Below are positions 1 to 8,503 of a DNA stretch of 27,109 nt, in pieces (positions within the stretch are counted from its first letter, which is position 1; every line of letters starts with the position of its first letter). This DNA is from a virus. The stretch spans positions 1 to 27,109 of the IMG/VR virus record IMGVR_UViG_3300037493_000805; one strand, given 5' to 3'. Made by a program: the position numbers and the translations under genes. The notes below the pieces were generated by a model, which worked only from the letters and a program-made list of their open reading frames with translations, had not been told where the DNA came from and ran no database searches.

Positions 1-599
1 GTAGTTTCACAGTTAGTTAGTTTGTAAATGTTTGGTGGGCATACGTCTTCACCATTATCTATAACCAGGTCAAATGCAATTGATACACCTCCTAAAGCAC
101 AGGCGCTAACATTAGCACAAGGATCTACTAAGGCATTCATACAACATAAACCATCTACATGCCAAATGCCTGGATAGTTTGGATCATCAATTTCTATGAG
201 ATGATCTATAACAGTTTCCCAATCTGCATACTCACTTGAATTTACTACACCAAGAGCTACATTTAAAGTTAGGCCTGTTACACAATTTGTTACAAGAGCA
301 CAACAATTTGTTGAGGTTATTTCTTCACCGCATTCACCAATTCCTACAACTGTGATTGAACCAATTGATGGTGCCAGTATAGCCGTTAAACATTCAGGAT
401 CAAAAGCTGGATCATTGCTAAGTATAACAGAATCAACATACCATACATTAGGACCATAGGTACCATTTAATTGTATCCTTGATCCCACTAAAGCTTGCCA
501 AGCTGTAATGTTTACTTGTAATGTACGTAGATTAATATTATCACCTGTCCCATTACAGGGTACAAGTGTTATACATCCTTCTATCTCAGCAGCTGCCAT
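1..599 (-). CDS. Cysteine-rich virion/adhesin-like protein (3' part outside window)
   Basis: The reading frame opens with ATG at 599-597 and stays open for 199 codons to the window edge, so the C-terminal part is missing. The visible protein begins MAAAEIEGCITLVPC and is rich in Cys, Val, Thr and Asn. It carries CC pairs and 'LVTNC' and 'YKLTNC' motifs like those at the C-terminus of the 922-residue protein just upstream. It probably belongs to the same family of cysteine-rich surface proteins made of repeated small beta modules. It lies 8 bp downstream of that gene, so they are likely co-transcribed. No enzyme motif is visible. The role as a tail or surface protein is inferred from composition and neighbours. 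Confidence 0.8.
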   Translation of the reverse strand, partial: MAAAEIEGCITLVPCNGTGDNINLRTLQVNITAWQALVGSRIQLNGTYGPNVWYVDSVILSNDPAFDPECLTAILAPSIGSITVVGIGECGEEITSTNCCALVTNCVTGLTLNVALGVVNSSEYADWETVIDHLIEIDDPNYPGIWHVDGLCCMNALVDPCANVSACALGGVSIAFDLVIDNGEDVCPPNIYKLTNCET

Positions 600-607
600 A
601 ATTTTAT

Positions 608-3376
608 TTATTTACATTGGTATTGAAAACAACACTCACAATCATCATAACTCTGCACTACACCAACTGTAGTAAATGGGCCCGGGCAGTTTGTTGTTTT
701 TAATACTGTCCAACATAGTCCTGGGTAATCATTTAGTTCTACAACCTTACCTGAGAATATACTTAGGTTTTGATTAGTCAATAAAGTAATATCTGTATTG
801 TTACAGTTTGTAAGTAAGTAGCAAGGAGGTACTGCAATATATTCTTTGCAATCTTCACATGTTTCAAATGCTTCTTCAACGGCATCAATACTAATTTCTG
901 TAGAGTTAGTGCAATCAAAAGTAAGACTTACATATAAGCATTCATCTAAACCAGTTATCTTAAGAATTTGACCTTGCAATGCATTTAAATAATCATTTGC
1001 TAAACCAAATGTATTAACTATATATTCTACTAAACCTGTATCACAATTAGTTAATGTATAACAGCATGGTACAAAAAGATCAGATGATATGCAATCACAC
1101 CGATCTGTTGTTGTATTAATTACACATGGTTCTGGACACTCCAACGGAGGCTCTGCTATTGTACATAACAAACTTGTTTTAATACCAGCTATAAGACTAG
1201 CTGTATACGCAAATTCAGTTTCAAAATAATCAGGAGTGCCTGCAACATTATTACTAGGAAATCTTAACCAGTCACCACTACCTGGAGGCGAGTCAATTTG
1301 ATAAGAAGAATTCCAATAAGGAAGAGCTGTTCCTGCAGCCGCACTAGGGAAAAAGAAATCATTTACATTGAATTGACAGTAATTACCTGGTCCTGACAAC
1401 GGAGGTCCTCCTGCTGTAGTTACAGGACCTATAAGAGCACTTCTTGTAAGAGCTCTCTCTTCTGCTGTCCCTACTATGATTGCTGTGATATCCGTAGCTA
1501 CTGTGGTATTACTACCTGTACCATTCTTGATAGCTTGAGCAAGATCCATTGCTTGAGTATGCATCAATCTTTTTGCAGCTATGTACGGACTCGTGTTAGG
1601 TTGCGTAGCTAGATTAGTAGGCATATGACAAACATTCACAGGAGCGCTTGATCCAGCAACACCAGGAACTCCGTTTGCCGCTACATAACCAGTTGCAGTA
1701 GGTGTACACCAAGCATCTTGAAAGTTTGTGGGTTGGGTAACAGTATTTATAGTAACTGGAGGATTTGATGTATTAGGCCATCCGTCTGTTATCCAAAGTA
1801 TTTTTTTCTTTGCTGCAGGTCTAGAGTTAGTACCAACAATAGTATTATAAGCAGCTCTTAAACCTGCAAAATAATTAGTACCTTGACCAGAATAAGATCC
1901 TACACCAAGAGGAACCATTGAGTCTACTTTAGCTTTAAGTGTTCCTACACCTACTCCAGCTCCCCATGCAGTAGTATTACCTACCTGTAAGGGTAAATTG
2001 ATATTAGAACCGGTTTCAGCACCAGAAAGAGGAGAGGTCTGTCCCCAATAAACAATGCCAACTCTTACTGTATCATCTGTAATTCTAGCATTTCCGCCAG
2101 TTGTATCTTGTACAGCATCAATAATATCTTGTATAAAAGTTCTATAGTCATCCATTTCAGTAGCACTGATAGAACTAGATCTGTCAATAGCAAATACTAA
2201 GTCTAATAAGCAAGGTGTTTCCGCACCTTCACAGTCTTGTGTTGTTGCATTATATGTAAACCCATCTGGACATAAATTATAACTTTGTCTACAGGTTTGT
2301 GATGCGGCATCTAAAATAAATCCTGGAGGACATCCGCAACCTGGTGTCACCTGCGTAGTCCATAAAGAAAACCCTGGACCATATGGTACATTGTAATAAT
2401 CAAGAGATGATGTATTTACTATTGTAGTAGCTGCATCTATAGCTTTATATACAAGGCCTATAGTGTCAATGGCAGAGTCATATGTAAAGAAACCTTCTGT
2501 TGCAGAATAGAAACTTGATCCTTGTATTCTTCTTTGATTAGATCCAAGAGGCAGTGCCGGAAATACTTCTGACCAGGTTACCCCCATATCAGTGCTATGT
2601 ATCATTGGACCGTTGCCTGCTGATACCCATAAACTTGAGGTACTGTCAAATAAATAGTTTGGATGATAACCAGATAAGATGGTAAACTTTTGAGTAACTC
2701 CGTAATATTCACTACTGCTCCAGGTATAAACAACTGAGAAGCTTGTTCCACCATCTGTACTTCTATAAACTTTTTCATTAGTTACAGCTACAATAATTTG
2801 ATCATCATCAGACATAATCAAACCCGATACAATTTCACCTACTGCAAGTTCAACACCTCCATTTAAATATGTCCAGTTATCTGCACCATCTATTGTTTTA
2901 GCAATTGCTCCACCATGTCCTAAAATACCAGTGCTAACATCTTTAAAGTATATACTTCTTGCTGTATTACCAAATGTTGAGTTAAGACCTGTTACTTCTA
3001 AAGTATAGGTAAGACCTGCATCAACAGATTTTATAACAGATGGAAAAGTGGCAACACCAGTACCTGCTATATAAATACCAGGGTTCTGCATAGCAACTGA
3101 CTCGGGTATAGATATCTGATAAGCGTTATCAATAATAGTACCTACAGGAGCAGTTACTGAATTAACAGTTTGTCCACCATTTGTGGTATATCCAATATAG
3201 CCATCTCCGCAAAGAATAGCATAGTCAGGAAAATTAGGTAACTGAGAAGTTTTAACATCAAATAGACCATTTCCTGTTCCTAAAATAGGACCCTGATCAG
3301 TCCACGTATTCGTGTTATGATCATATACCTGGAATAAATCTTTTCCCCCTACTAGATATGTTTTACCGAAAGCCAT
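608..3376 (-). CDS. Large adhesin-like protein: Asp-box propeller, Cys-rich linker, vWA domain, Cys repeats
   Basis: A 922-residue protein with four visible parts. Residues 1-345 hold five Asp-box-like (BNR) motifs, about 64-71, 117-124, 161-168, 206-213 (STDGGTSF) and 261-268 (STDMGVTW), which indicates a beta-propeller of the sialidase/sortilin type; no sialidase catalytic set is apparent. Residues 347-389 contain two tandem CPxGF-x8-C units. From residue 390 comes a von Willebrand A domain with a complete MIDAS signature: D398-x-S400-x-S402, T500 and D531 (ITDGW). From about 735 the tail is rich in CxxC and CC and has two copies of a module beginning 'YxLTNC'. Such domains bind glycans or proteins, so a receptor-binding or virion-surface role is the best guess. 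No signal peptide is visible. It starts 11 bp below a zinc-ribbon micro-gene; the ATG follows an A/C-rich leader. Confidence 0.88.
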   Translation of the reverse strand: MAFGKTYLVGGKDLFQVYDHNTNTWTDQGPILGTGNGLFDVKTSQLPNFPDYAILCGDGYIGYTTNGGQTVNSVTAPVGTIIDNAYQISIPESVAMQNPGIYIAGTGVATFPSVIKSVDAGLTYTLEVTGLNSTFGNTARSIYFKDVSTGILGHGGAIAKTIDGADNWTYLNGGVELAVGEIVSGLIMSDDDQIIVAVTNEKVYRSTDGGTSFSVVYTWSSSEYYGVTQKFTILSGYHPNYLFDSTSSLWVSAGNGPMIHSTDMGVTWSEVFPALPLGSNQRRIQGSSFYSATEGFFTYDSAIDTIGLVYKAIDAATTIVNTSSLDYYNVPYGPGFSLWTTQVTPGCGCPPGFILDAASQTCRQSYNLCPDGFTYNATTQDCEGAETPCLLDLVFAIDRSSSISATEMDDYRTFIQDIIDAVQDTTGGNARITDDTVRVGIVYWGQTSPLSGAETGSNINLPLQVGNTTAWGAGVGVGTLKAKVDSMVPLGVGSYSGQGTNYFAGLRAAYNTIVGTNSRPAAKKKILWITDGWPNTSNPPVTINTVTQPTNFQDAWCTPTATGYVAANGVPGVAGSSAPVNVCHMPTNLATQPNTSPYIAAKRLMHTQAMDLAQAIKNGTGSNTTVATDITAIIVGTAEERALTRSALIGPVTTAGGPPLSGPGNYCQFNVNDFFFPSAAAGTALPYWNSSYQIDSPPGSGDWLRFPSNNVAGTPDYFETEFAYTASLIAGIKTSLLCTIAEPPLECPEPCVINTTTDRCDCISSDLFVPCCYTLTNCDTGLVEYIVNTFGLANDYLNALQGQILKITGLDECLYVSLTFDCTNSTEISIDAVEEAFETCEDCKEYIAVPPCYLLTNCNNTDITLLTNQNLSIFSGKVVELNDYPGLCWTVLKTTNCPGPFTTVGVVQSYDDCECCFQYQCK

Positions 3377-3387
3377 TTGTTGTAGTG

Positions 3388-3522
3388 TTATTGTTGTTTG
3401 GGTACCGCGTTTCTTTTAGCTTCTACGGTATGTATGCATTTTGTACATACTTGTTTACCATCTTTAGTTGTTCTCTTTTGACAACCACAGCTTAGGTTTG
3501 TTCCACAATTTGCGCATTTCAT
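3388..3522 (-). CDS. 44-residue zinc-ribbon micro-protein
   Basis: A short frame starting MKCANCGTNLSCGC and ending PKQQ-TAA. Cysteines at residues 3, 6, 12, 14, 26 and 29 form CxxC...CxC...CxxC, a typical zinc-ribbon arrangement, with no room for another domain. It fits precisely between the 184-residue structural gene (22 bp upstream) and the adhesin (11 bp downstream), same strand, and an A-rich stretch (TTTAAAAACCAAC) lies before the ATG. These points argue for a real gene rather than chance. Function is unknown; similar tiny CxxC proteins are frequent among phage virion genes, and a metal-binding or protein-contact role is only inference. Confidence 0.75.
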   Translation of the reverse strand: MKCANCGTNLSCGCQKRTTKDGKQVCTKCIHTVEAKRNAVPKQQ

Positions 3523-3543
3523 GATATGTTGGTTTTTAAATTA

Positions 3544-4098
3544 TTAACATGATCCACACCCACAGCCACAAGCTAACTTTCTAAGTTTGCCTATAACATA
3601 TGTATACATTGCCATACCCTCTGAAGGATTATGACAATACTCTACACGTGCTTTGGCAGCTTGTAACATGGTCCAAAGAAGTTGTACTTCTCTTAGTTTA
3701 TTTGTCAATGGTGCCTGAGGTTCACAATTAGGAACATCAAGACAACAAAGTACTTCATTTATTTGATTTAATGCTTGAGTAATACGTAAGTGGTTATACT
3801 CAACGTATACAGTATCATTTGGAGCTACGCTGTATCTAACAACATATACACCATCAGGTATAGCATTTCTTGTAGTAGCACAGTTAGTTAGCTGTAGACC
3901 TAAGTCACAAGCTGTATAGTTAACTGAGAAATCTGTACCAGGCTGCAACTCAATTGCAGTAGTAAATCCCGGAGCTGTTATCTGAAGCTGCGGACATTCC
4001 AAAGGAACGTTCTCATTGTATGTACTTGTATCAATAACTCTAAAGATACATGTAGTAAGAACATCTGGAATTTCTAATGAAAGTGCGTGTTGTGCCAT
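3544..4098 (-). CDS. Probable virion structural protein with Cys-Gly tail (184 aa)
   Basis: A 184-residue protein of unrecognised family. The first ~110 residues look like a beta-sandwich (alternating hydrophobic strands, 'DGVYVVRYSV'), followed by a helical section (about 130-170, 'LLWTMLQAAKARVEY'). It ends in a conspicuous Cys-Gly tail at residues 176-184 (ACGCGCGSC). It has its own start signals: a terminator ends the upstream gene and a TATCTTTG promoter element lies 13-20 bp before the ATG, so its level may be set independently of the 439-residue protein. Placement among structural genes suggests a neck, tail or surface component. The tail could bind metal or form disulfides; neither is shown. 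Confidence 0.8.
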   Translation of the reverse strand: MAQHALSLEIPDVLTTCIFRVIDTSTYNENVPLECPQLQITAPGFTTAIELQPGTDFSVNYTACDLGLQLTNCATTRNAIPDGVYVVRYSVAPNDTVYVEYNHLRITQALNQINEVLCCLDVPNCEPQAPLTNKLREVQLLWTMLQAAKARVEYCHNPSEGMAMYTYVIGKLRKLACGCGCGSC

Positions 4099-4110
4099 AG
4101 TACTAAGTTA

Positions 4111-4118
4111 CAAAGATA
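4111..4118 (-). promoter_or_regulatory. Candidate Bacteroidota-type -7 element (TATCTTTG)
   Basis: Read on the minus strand, TATCTTTG matches the TAnnTTTG -7 consensus of Bacteroidota promoters exactly. It lies 12 bp from the ATG of the 184-residue gene and just below the terminator of the preceding gene, where a new promoter makes sense. I find no good TTTG -33 element at 19-21 bp, so it may be weak or factor-dependent. Confidence 0.55.
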
Positions 4119-4130
4119 TAGTGTAAAAAT

Positions 4131-4169
4131 AAAAAAGGGAAGGAGTTTTTTTTGGCTCCCTCCCTTTTT
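4131..4169 (-). terminator. Rho-independent terminator after the 439-aa structural gene
   Basis: On the minus strand a 14-bp stem (arms 4156-4169 and 4132-4145) encloses a 10-nt A-rich loop and runs into a U-rich tract (UUUUUUAUUUUU). The only mismatch on the plus strand (A4141/C4160) becomes a G-U pair in minus-strand RNA, so the hairpin is better formed in the sense transcript. It starts 17 bp beyond the stop codon. Confidence 0.88.
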
Positions 4170-4186
4170 ACAAGTATTAGTTAAGA

Positions 4187-5506
4187 TTATAGGTCTGCTA
4201 CAACTGGCTCAGTGTATATACAGATACTTGGACAAGCAAACACTTCAAGACCTGGGCAGTCATTGCAGTTTGTTAACCATCCTGGTACAAATACTGGCTC
4301 TGGTCCTGCAGGAGTATAACCAACCATGAAGTTTTCAAAGGCTGTGTCACGTCCGTCAACAACAATCTCTAACAAGTATTGATCATTATCAAATGTACCT
4401 GATGGGTTGTTATAACGTGGTACAGTATGCTGGATGTAGTAACGTCCGTAAGTAGCAGTTCTATCAATTGCATTATACACATCTGTACCGTTAGTGATCT
4501 CACGAATACGTAAGTCTTGTCCAGTATAGAAAGGTTGTTGCATGTATCCTTCAGTTAAGATAAGATCACGGATAACATTTTCTCCTGATCCTTTCAACTG
4601 ATAACCTGGGCAGCCTTGAGTTACACAGATACCGCTGAATGCACATGGATCACCATTAAGATCTACCTCAGAAGCATAAAGCTTAACTGGCTCTAAGAAA
4701 GCAATGATAGAATCATTAGGGTAGAAAGTACAGTCTTGGAAACGTGTGTCTACATAAGCTCCAGTGATAATCAAACCAGCTCCGTCAGTAACAGCAGCAG
4801 GATCAACAGTTGGTAAACCAGCAGGATCTTGAATTAATGATAACAATAAGTTCAAGTTAGCTTGTGAGCTAGTACCATCACCAACTTCAGACCATGTAGC
4901 ACCGCTGTCAGTAGTGTAAGTAACATTAACTTGGATAAACGGATTAATCAATGGAGAGTTCAACAATTGGTAAGCCCATTGTACGTATACAATCAAAGGA
5001 TTAACAGCTACTGGAGCAATTGCATCATCTGGACAACATCCAGTGTAACCAGCTGCAGTATAGTAAGTGTTACGAGTTAACGTACGCAATACTGGTGAAC
5101 CTTTGATATCAACACGTAAGTTGTAAGTTTCTCCACATAGGAAATCTTTTGTACAACCTGTGTCACCAAAGCTAGTATCAGTAGCACCAACTGTAAGTTG
5201 AGCTTGTTGAGAAGGACAATCAGCTACATAATAAAACTTATGTACATACTTAGGATTGATAGTCTTAGACTTTACAGTCTCAGCATATCCACCGTGGTAA
5301 GGTCCGATTTTGTCTTTTCCTTCGTGGATTGAACCAGCTACAAGTACTAAAGGACAACAAGTGCTTGGAACACCATCGGTTGCTATCCAAGTCTTAGGAT
5401 CATAGAATCCAAATTCACCGAGCTCTAATTGCTCGGTTCTAGTGTCTTCTGTAAAACCATTGTATCCTACAAAGGTTTTGTTAAAGGCATGATTAAAATA
5501 ACTCAT
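4187..5506 (-). CDS. Abundant-type virion structural protein (439 aa)
   Basis: A 439-residue protein beginning MSYFNHAFNKTFVGY. It is beta-rich, with many paired cysteines (CC near residues 50 and 157; 'NCNDCPG' near the end) and aromatic strands, and I recognise it as like structural proteins found in environmental Bacteroidota phages, without a firm name. Two features suggest high expression: a strong private terminator directly after the stop, and a leader almost the same as that of the major capsid gene (TAACCCTTAAA followed by A-rich sequence ending AAC-ATG). It could be the main tail tube, a major decoration protein or a second capsid-type protein. It follows ferritin by 67 bp. No enzyme motif is seen. 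Confidence 0.82.
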   Translation of the reverse strand: MSYFNHAFNKTFVGYNGFTEDTRTEQLELGEFGFYDPKTWIATDGVPSTCCPLVLVAGSIHEGKDKIGPYHGGYAETVKSKTINPKYVHKFYYVADCPSQQAQLTVGATDTSFGDTGCTKDFLCGETYNLRVDIKGSPVLRTLTRNTYYTAAGYTGCCPDDAIAPVAVNPLIVYVQWAYQLLNSPLINPFIQVNVTYTTDSGATWSEVGDGTSSQANLNLLLSLIQDPAGLPTVDPAAVTDGAGLIITGAYVDTRFQDCTFYPNDSIIAFLEPVKLYASEVDLNGDPCAFSGICVTQGCPGYQLKGSGENVIRDLILTEGYMQQPFYTGQDLRIREITNGTDVYNAIDRTATYGRYYIQHTVPRYNNPSGTFDNDQYLLEIVVDGRDTAFENFMVGYTPAGPEPVFVPGWLTNCNDCPGLEVFACPSICIYTEPVVADL

Positions 5507-5552
5507 GTTTTTTGTTTTTAAGGGTTATAAATATATATTCAATATAAGAAGA
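5507..5552 (-). promoter_or_regulatory. A-rich leader with shared upstream element
   Basis: The minus-strand leader reads TAACCCTTAAA then A-rich sequence to the ATG, nearly as in front of the major capsid gene. At 5541-5552 the 12-mer TCTTCTTATATT ends 34 nt before the ATG. The same 12-mer occurs at the same distance before the gene starting at 26158, suggesting a promoter or activator element. There is no Shine-Dalgarno site, as usual for Bacteroidota. Confidence 0.5.
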
Positions 5553-5573
5553 ACTTTTAGATTCTCCAAATTT

Positions 5574-6182
5574 TTACAAATAATCTTTCATCTCATGGTC
5601 AAGTAAACGCATAGCTACCTTATCAGTACCAAAGGCATTTAACTGGTCAACCCAGTTTTGCATCTTGTTATGCTCCTCAACCTGTTCTTTTAAATAAGCT
5701 AAAGCAAACTCATATAACATATGATCCATTTTCTTCATCGCATCATCAGCTAACTCTTTGATTTGCTGAGTAACAACAATCTCATGGTCATAAGACATCT
5801 CAATGATCTCAGGTAATCCTGTAAAGGTTTGCTCAGGTGATTCCAATACTGGAGTCTCTGGTTGAACACCCATAGATAATAAGTATGTACGTGCTAAATC
5901 AGAATGAGACATTTCCTCATTAGAGTATTTACGCCATAGTTTAGCAGCATTAACATAACCGTTGTTATCCAACCACATAGACATAGCCAAGTAGATTCTA
6001 CCTGAGTATTCTTCTTGTTGTACGCGGTAGTTTAAGTACTCAACACAATCATCAGATAAAAGAATATTCTTACCTTTAGTAGATGGTGCTTTAGTAGAAC
6101 TTACTGATGCTACTGCTGGTTTAGCAGCAGGTGCTACAGCAACTGTTCTTCTTAGTAAATTTCTTGACGGGGCTTCAGCCAT
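5574..6182 (-). CDS. Ferritin (FtnA-like) with basic N-terminal extension
   Basis: A 202-residue protein with a full ferritin four-helix domain from about residue 39 to the end. It aligns by eye with E. coli FtnA over the five helices with a constant offset of 40 and no gaps. The ferroxidase ligands are all present: E57, E90, H93, E134, Q167 and E170 (FtnA E17, E50, H53, E94, Q127, E130), as are the third-site residues E89, E166 and E169. It should oxidise Fe(II) and store Fe(III) as a 24-mer. Residues 1-38 are an added Ala/Pro/Ser/Thr-rich, basic segment without a clear signal peptide. It lies 11 bp after the connector-like gene and 67 bp before a major structural gene, so it is expressed with virion genes. 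Virion incorporation is inference. Confidence 0.95.
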   Translation of the reverse strand: MAEAPSRNLLRRTVAVAPAAKPAVASVSSTKAPSTKGKNILLSDDCVEYLNYRVQQEEYSGRIYLAMSMWLDNNGYVNAAKLWRKYSNEEMSHSDLARTYLLSMGVQPETPVLESPEQTFTGLPEIIEMSYDHEIVVTQQIKELADDAMKKMDHMLYEFALAYLKEQVEEHNKMQNWVDQLNAFGTDKVAMRLLDHEMKDYL

Positions 6183-6193
6183 GATATTTAATT

Positions 6194-6901
6194 TTATGTA
6201 TTAGTTTGCGATGTTGATTGAGCTATCTGATATTGAGTAATTGACTCTATATCTCCTGCAAGAATTTGTACCGCTTCATCAACTAGGATTTCAGCAATAT
6301 CATCTTTGAACTCGCATTCTACATCTACTGGAGATGCTTGTAATGTATAAGGATCTACGCATCCAGCAAACTGAACATTAACCGGAAATCTATAATACAT
6401 TAAGATAGCTGTTACTACATCAAAGTCATTACCTGTATAGACTCTTAAATGATTACCTACAAATGTACAGAAGGTTTCTCCCCACTCAAAGCTTGGTCTC
6501 TTAAGAGCATCGCTTAGTAATAGGGCTATATTCTCTTCTTCTGCTAAGTATGTAACCGTCATATCTCTTCTAGTCTCGCAACAACCTTTATGAGAATGGA
6601 TATTAACTTTCTTATAGTACATATAGTTAGAAGGTAATAGATTTGACTCAGAGAAAGTATCTCTAGTGGTCATGTCTAATTGTTCTTCTATAAGTAATCT
6701 TTGTAAGTCATCTACGCGCATAGTGCTTTGCTCATCACCAGTTTTAGTAATGTTCAAGCCTTGGATTTGACGTCTTACCCACTCAACCATACCCTTATTA
6801 AAAGCCTCAACCATTTGCCAACATTCAAAGTTGTCATAGTCTTGACTATCAAGCTTGTTAAGTCTCTGCTTAATTTTAAGCTGTAGGGTTGTGTTATTCA
6901 T
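6194..6901 (-). CDS. Probable head-tail connector / neck ring protein (235 aa)
   Basis: A 235-residue, mostly helical protein starting MNNTTLQLKIKQRLNKLDS and ending in a helix 'DDIAEILVDEAVQILAGD'. An N-terminal helix bundle, a beta middle and a C-terminal helix followed by a short tail are typical of head-completion or neck-ring proteins in tailed phages; the sequence style resembles ring proteins of crAss-like phages. It follows a GG-box protein through a TAATG stop/start overlap (translational coupling) and precedes ferritin. The connector assignment comes from recall of family style and position, not from a decisive motif. Confidence 0.7.
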   Translation of the reverse strand: MNNTTLQLKIKQRLNKLDSQDYDNFECWQMVEAFNKGMVEWVRRQIQGLNITKTGDEQSTMRVDDLQRLLIEEQLDMTTRDTFSESNLLPSNYMYYKKVNIHSHKGCCETRRDMTVTYLAEEENIALLLSDALKRPSFEWGETFCTFVGNHLRVYTGNDFDVVTAILMYYRFPVNVQFAGCVDPYTLQASPVDVECEFKDDIAEILVDEAVQILAGDIESITQYQIAQSTSQTNT

Positions 6902-7383
6902 TACTTTTTGCTTTTGCCTCTTTTAATGGCACCACCCATCTTAGATGATTTATTATAACTAACATCTACCTTTATAGGAATTTTTCTTTTCTTTCCAATA
7001 GTGCCATCATAACTTACACCGGCTGTACTTTTTTTATTAGCTGCATCATAACCAACGTTTGCACCAAAGCCAGACTTTGATTTATAGCCCGCTTTATAAG
7101 TAGCTGAGTCTAAAGGTTTGTTTGCACCTAAGTTAGTATTCATACCAGCACTGAATCCACCAACATTAGCACTAGCATTAAAAGGTTTATTAGCTGATGC
7201 TCCCATAGAGCCACTGTTACCACCAATAGTAGGAGGAGGTAACATACCATCAAATGACCCACCTGGTTGTTTTTTAGGTAAGGACTTTTTAAAAGCCATC
7301 ATTGAAGCGTTTGCCTTTTTTAAAGCTTCTACTTTACCTTTATTAAAGTATGAAAGCGGATTTGATGTTTTTGATGTTTTCAT
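6901..7383 (-). CDS. Basic Gly/Ser/Asn-rich GG-box protein (160 aa)
   Basis: A 160-residue low-complexity protein rich in Lys, Gly, Ser, Ala and Asn. GG boxes occur near residues 41 (KKQPGGSFDG) and about 151 (KMGGAIKRGKSKK). The middle (about 60-145) has repeated short strands with 'ASANKPF', 'NVGGFSAG' and 'NVGYDAANKK', suggesting a small beta-repeat. The C-terminus is strongly basic. One base separates it from the upstream 272-residue GG-box gene, and it overlaps the next gene by TAATG. Function unknown; a virion-internal, DNA-contacting role is possible given its charge. Confidence 0.78.
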   Translation of the reverse strand: MKTSKTSNPLSYFNKGKVEALKKANASMMAFKKSLPKKQPGGSFDGMLPPPTIGGNSGSMGASANKPFNASANVGGFSAGMNTNLGANKPLDSATYKAGYKSKSGFGANVGYDAANKKSTAGVSYDGTIGKKRKIPIKVDVSYNKSSKMGGAIKRGKSKK

Positions 7384-7384
7384 T

Positions 7385-8203
7385 TTATTTTACACGCTTT
7401 AGTCTTGGGTTAGCAGCCTTTGCTTTAGCAGAAGCCTTACGTGTGCTAGCAGCTAAGATAGCTCCAGCAGCAGCTTTAGATACACCTGACTTAGCAGCAA
7501 TCTTTGCTTGTACTGCTTTGAATCCAGGATGAGCTCCGCCTTTCTTTGCATAGCCCATCTTGTTTCTTACAGGTGCTGGGAGCTTAGCTAGACCAGGATT
7601 AGCACCAGGATTAACAGGCTTAAGTGAACCACCTTTAGCCATGTTGGAACCAGCAACCTTACGTCTTGGTCCATCAATAGGAGATGCTACAATAACACCA
7701 CCTTTTTGTTTAAATGAGTTACGTATATCTATCTTGTCCATTTTACTTGTAACTCTTCCTTTCGCATTGGCAGTACGCAAGAATTTTTTAGTCGCCTTAT
7801 TGTCCACTTTCTCAGCAGCGTCATAAGCCTTTACTTTAGCAGGATCATCAGAGGAGTAGTAGTCTTCACTCATAAGTATAGGATTAATTGGTCTATTTTT
7901 ATAAGGAATCAGTTTATCACTTAGCTTATTATACTTATTGGCAAGATGTTTTCTTCTCATTTGAGTAATCATACCACCTTTTTGTTTCTTAGAGTTTGTA
8001 AACTCTTCTATTTTTTTTATTTTTTGAGCCGGTGTCATTGGTTTAGTAGTACCTACTTGAATCTTAGCTGGATTCATTTTCATCTTAGGATTCTTGATAG
8101 CGCCTTTTTTAAAGGTATCAATAGTTTTAACAGGATCTAATTTAGATCCGCCAGCTTGGTATTTCTTCTTAATAGAACCCCCCATCTTAGTTGAATTTCT
8201 CAT
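7385..8203 (-). CDS. Very basic multi-GG-box phage protein (272 aa)
   Basis: A 272-residue, extremely Lys-rich protein. It opens with MRNSTKMGGSIKKKYQAGG and carries further boxes KKQKGGM (near 75), FKQKGGV (near 168), MAKGGS (near 190) and YAKKGGA (near 221). The C-terminal ~50 residues ('HPGFKAVQAKIAAKSGVSK' onward) form a conserved helical module I recognise from many phage genomes, function unknown. Boxes divide the chain into segments, so proteolytic processing at GG is one possibility. It lies 21 bp after the small basic gene at 8225. Its charge suggests nucleic-acid or capsid-interior contact; this is inference. Confidence 0.8.
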   Translation of the reverse strand: MRNSTKMGGSIKKKYQAGGSKLDPVKTIDTFKKGAIKNPKMKMNPAKIQVGTTKPMTPAQKIKKIEEFTNSKKQKGGMITQMRRKHLANKYNKLSDKLIPYKNRPINPILMSEDYYSSDDPAKVKAYDAAEKVDNKATKKFLRTANAKGRVTSKMDKIDIRNSFKQKGGVIVASPIDGPRRKVAGSNMAKGGSLKPVNPGANPGLAKLPAPVRNKMGYAKKGGAHPGFKAVQAKIAAKSGVSKAAAGAILAASTRKASAKAKAANPRLKRVK

Positions 8204-8224
8204 GATATATATAAGTTTTAATAT

Positions 8225-8503
8225 TTAGCAATTCCATTTTCTAAGTGATAAGGCTTTCCTTGTAGATTTACCTTTCTCATCTTTCATAGGTCCGGGCACA
8301 CCAGACATTCTAGCACAGAAGCTCTTTCTTCTTTTAGCAGGTTTGCTATCTGGATCTAGCTTAGATGGTTTTGTTGTTACAGCGGTCTGTAACTTGCTTC
8401 CCGGATTAGCAGCTCTATATGAAGCCACACCCTTAGCATTAAGACCTCCCTTAGGATCCTTACCTGCTTTTCTTTGCCAACTTGGGCTTTTATACTTTGC
8501 CAT
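8225..8503 (-). CDS. Small conserved phage protein, DUF6321-like (92 aa)
   Basis: A 92-residue basic protein with a pattern seen in many phages: KSPSWQRKAGKDPKGGLNAKG near the start, then 'YRAANPGSKL', 'KRRKSFCARMSGVPG' and a C-terminal 'LSLRKWNC'. I recall this arrangement as the DUF6321 family; that name should be checked. No biochemical role is known. It overlaps the end of the HNH-like gene by 14 bp, so translation is probably coupled. Like two neighbours, it ends in a C-terminal cysteine. Confidence 0.82.
   Translation of the reverse strand: MAKYKSPSWQRKAGKDPKGGLNAKGVASYRAANPGSKLQTAVTTKPSKLDPDSKPAKRRKSFCARMSGVPGPMKDEKGKSTRKALSLRKWNC

Noticed and set aside
4087-4329. Plus-strand open frames of 60-120 codons throughout the window
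   Set aside because: They are antisense to well-supported minus-strand genes, have no leader signals and odd composition.
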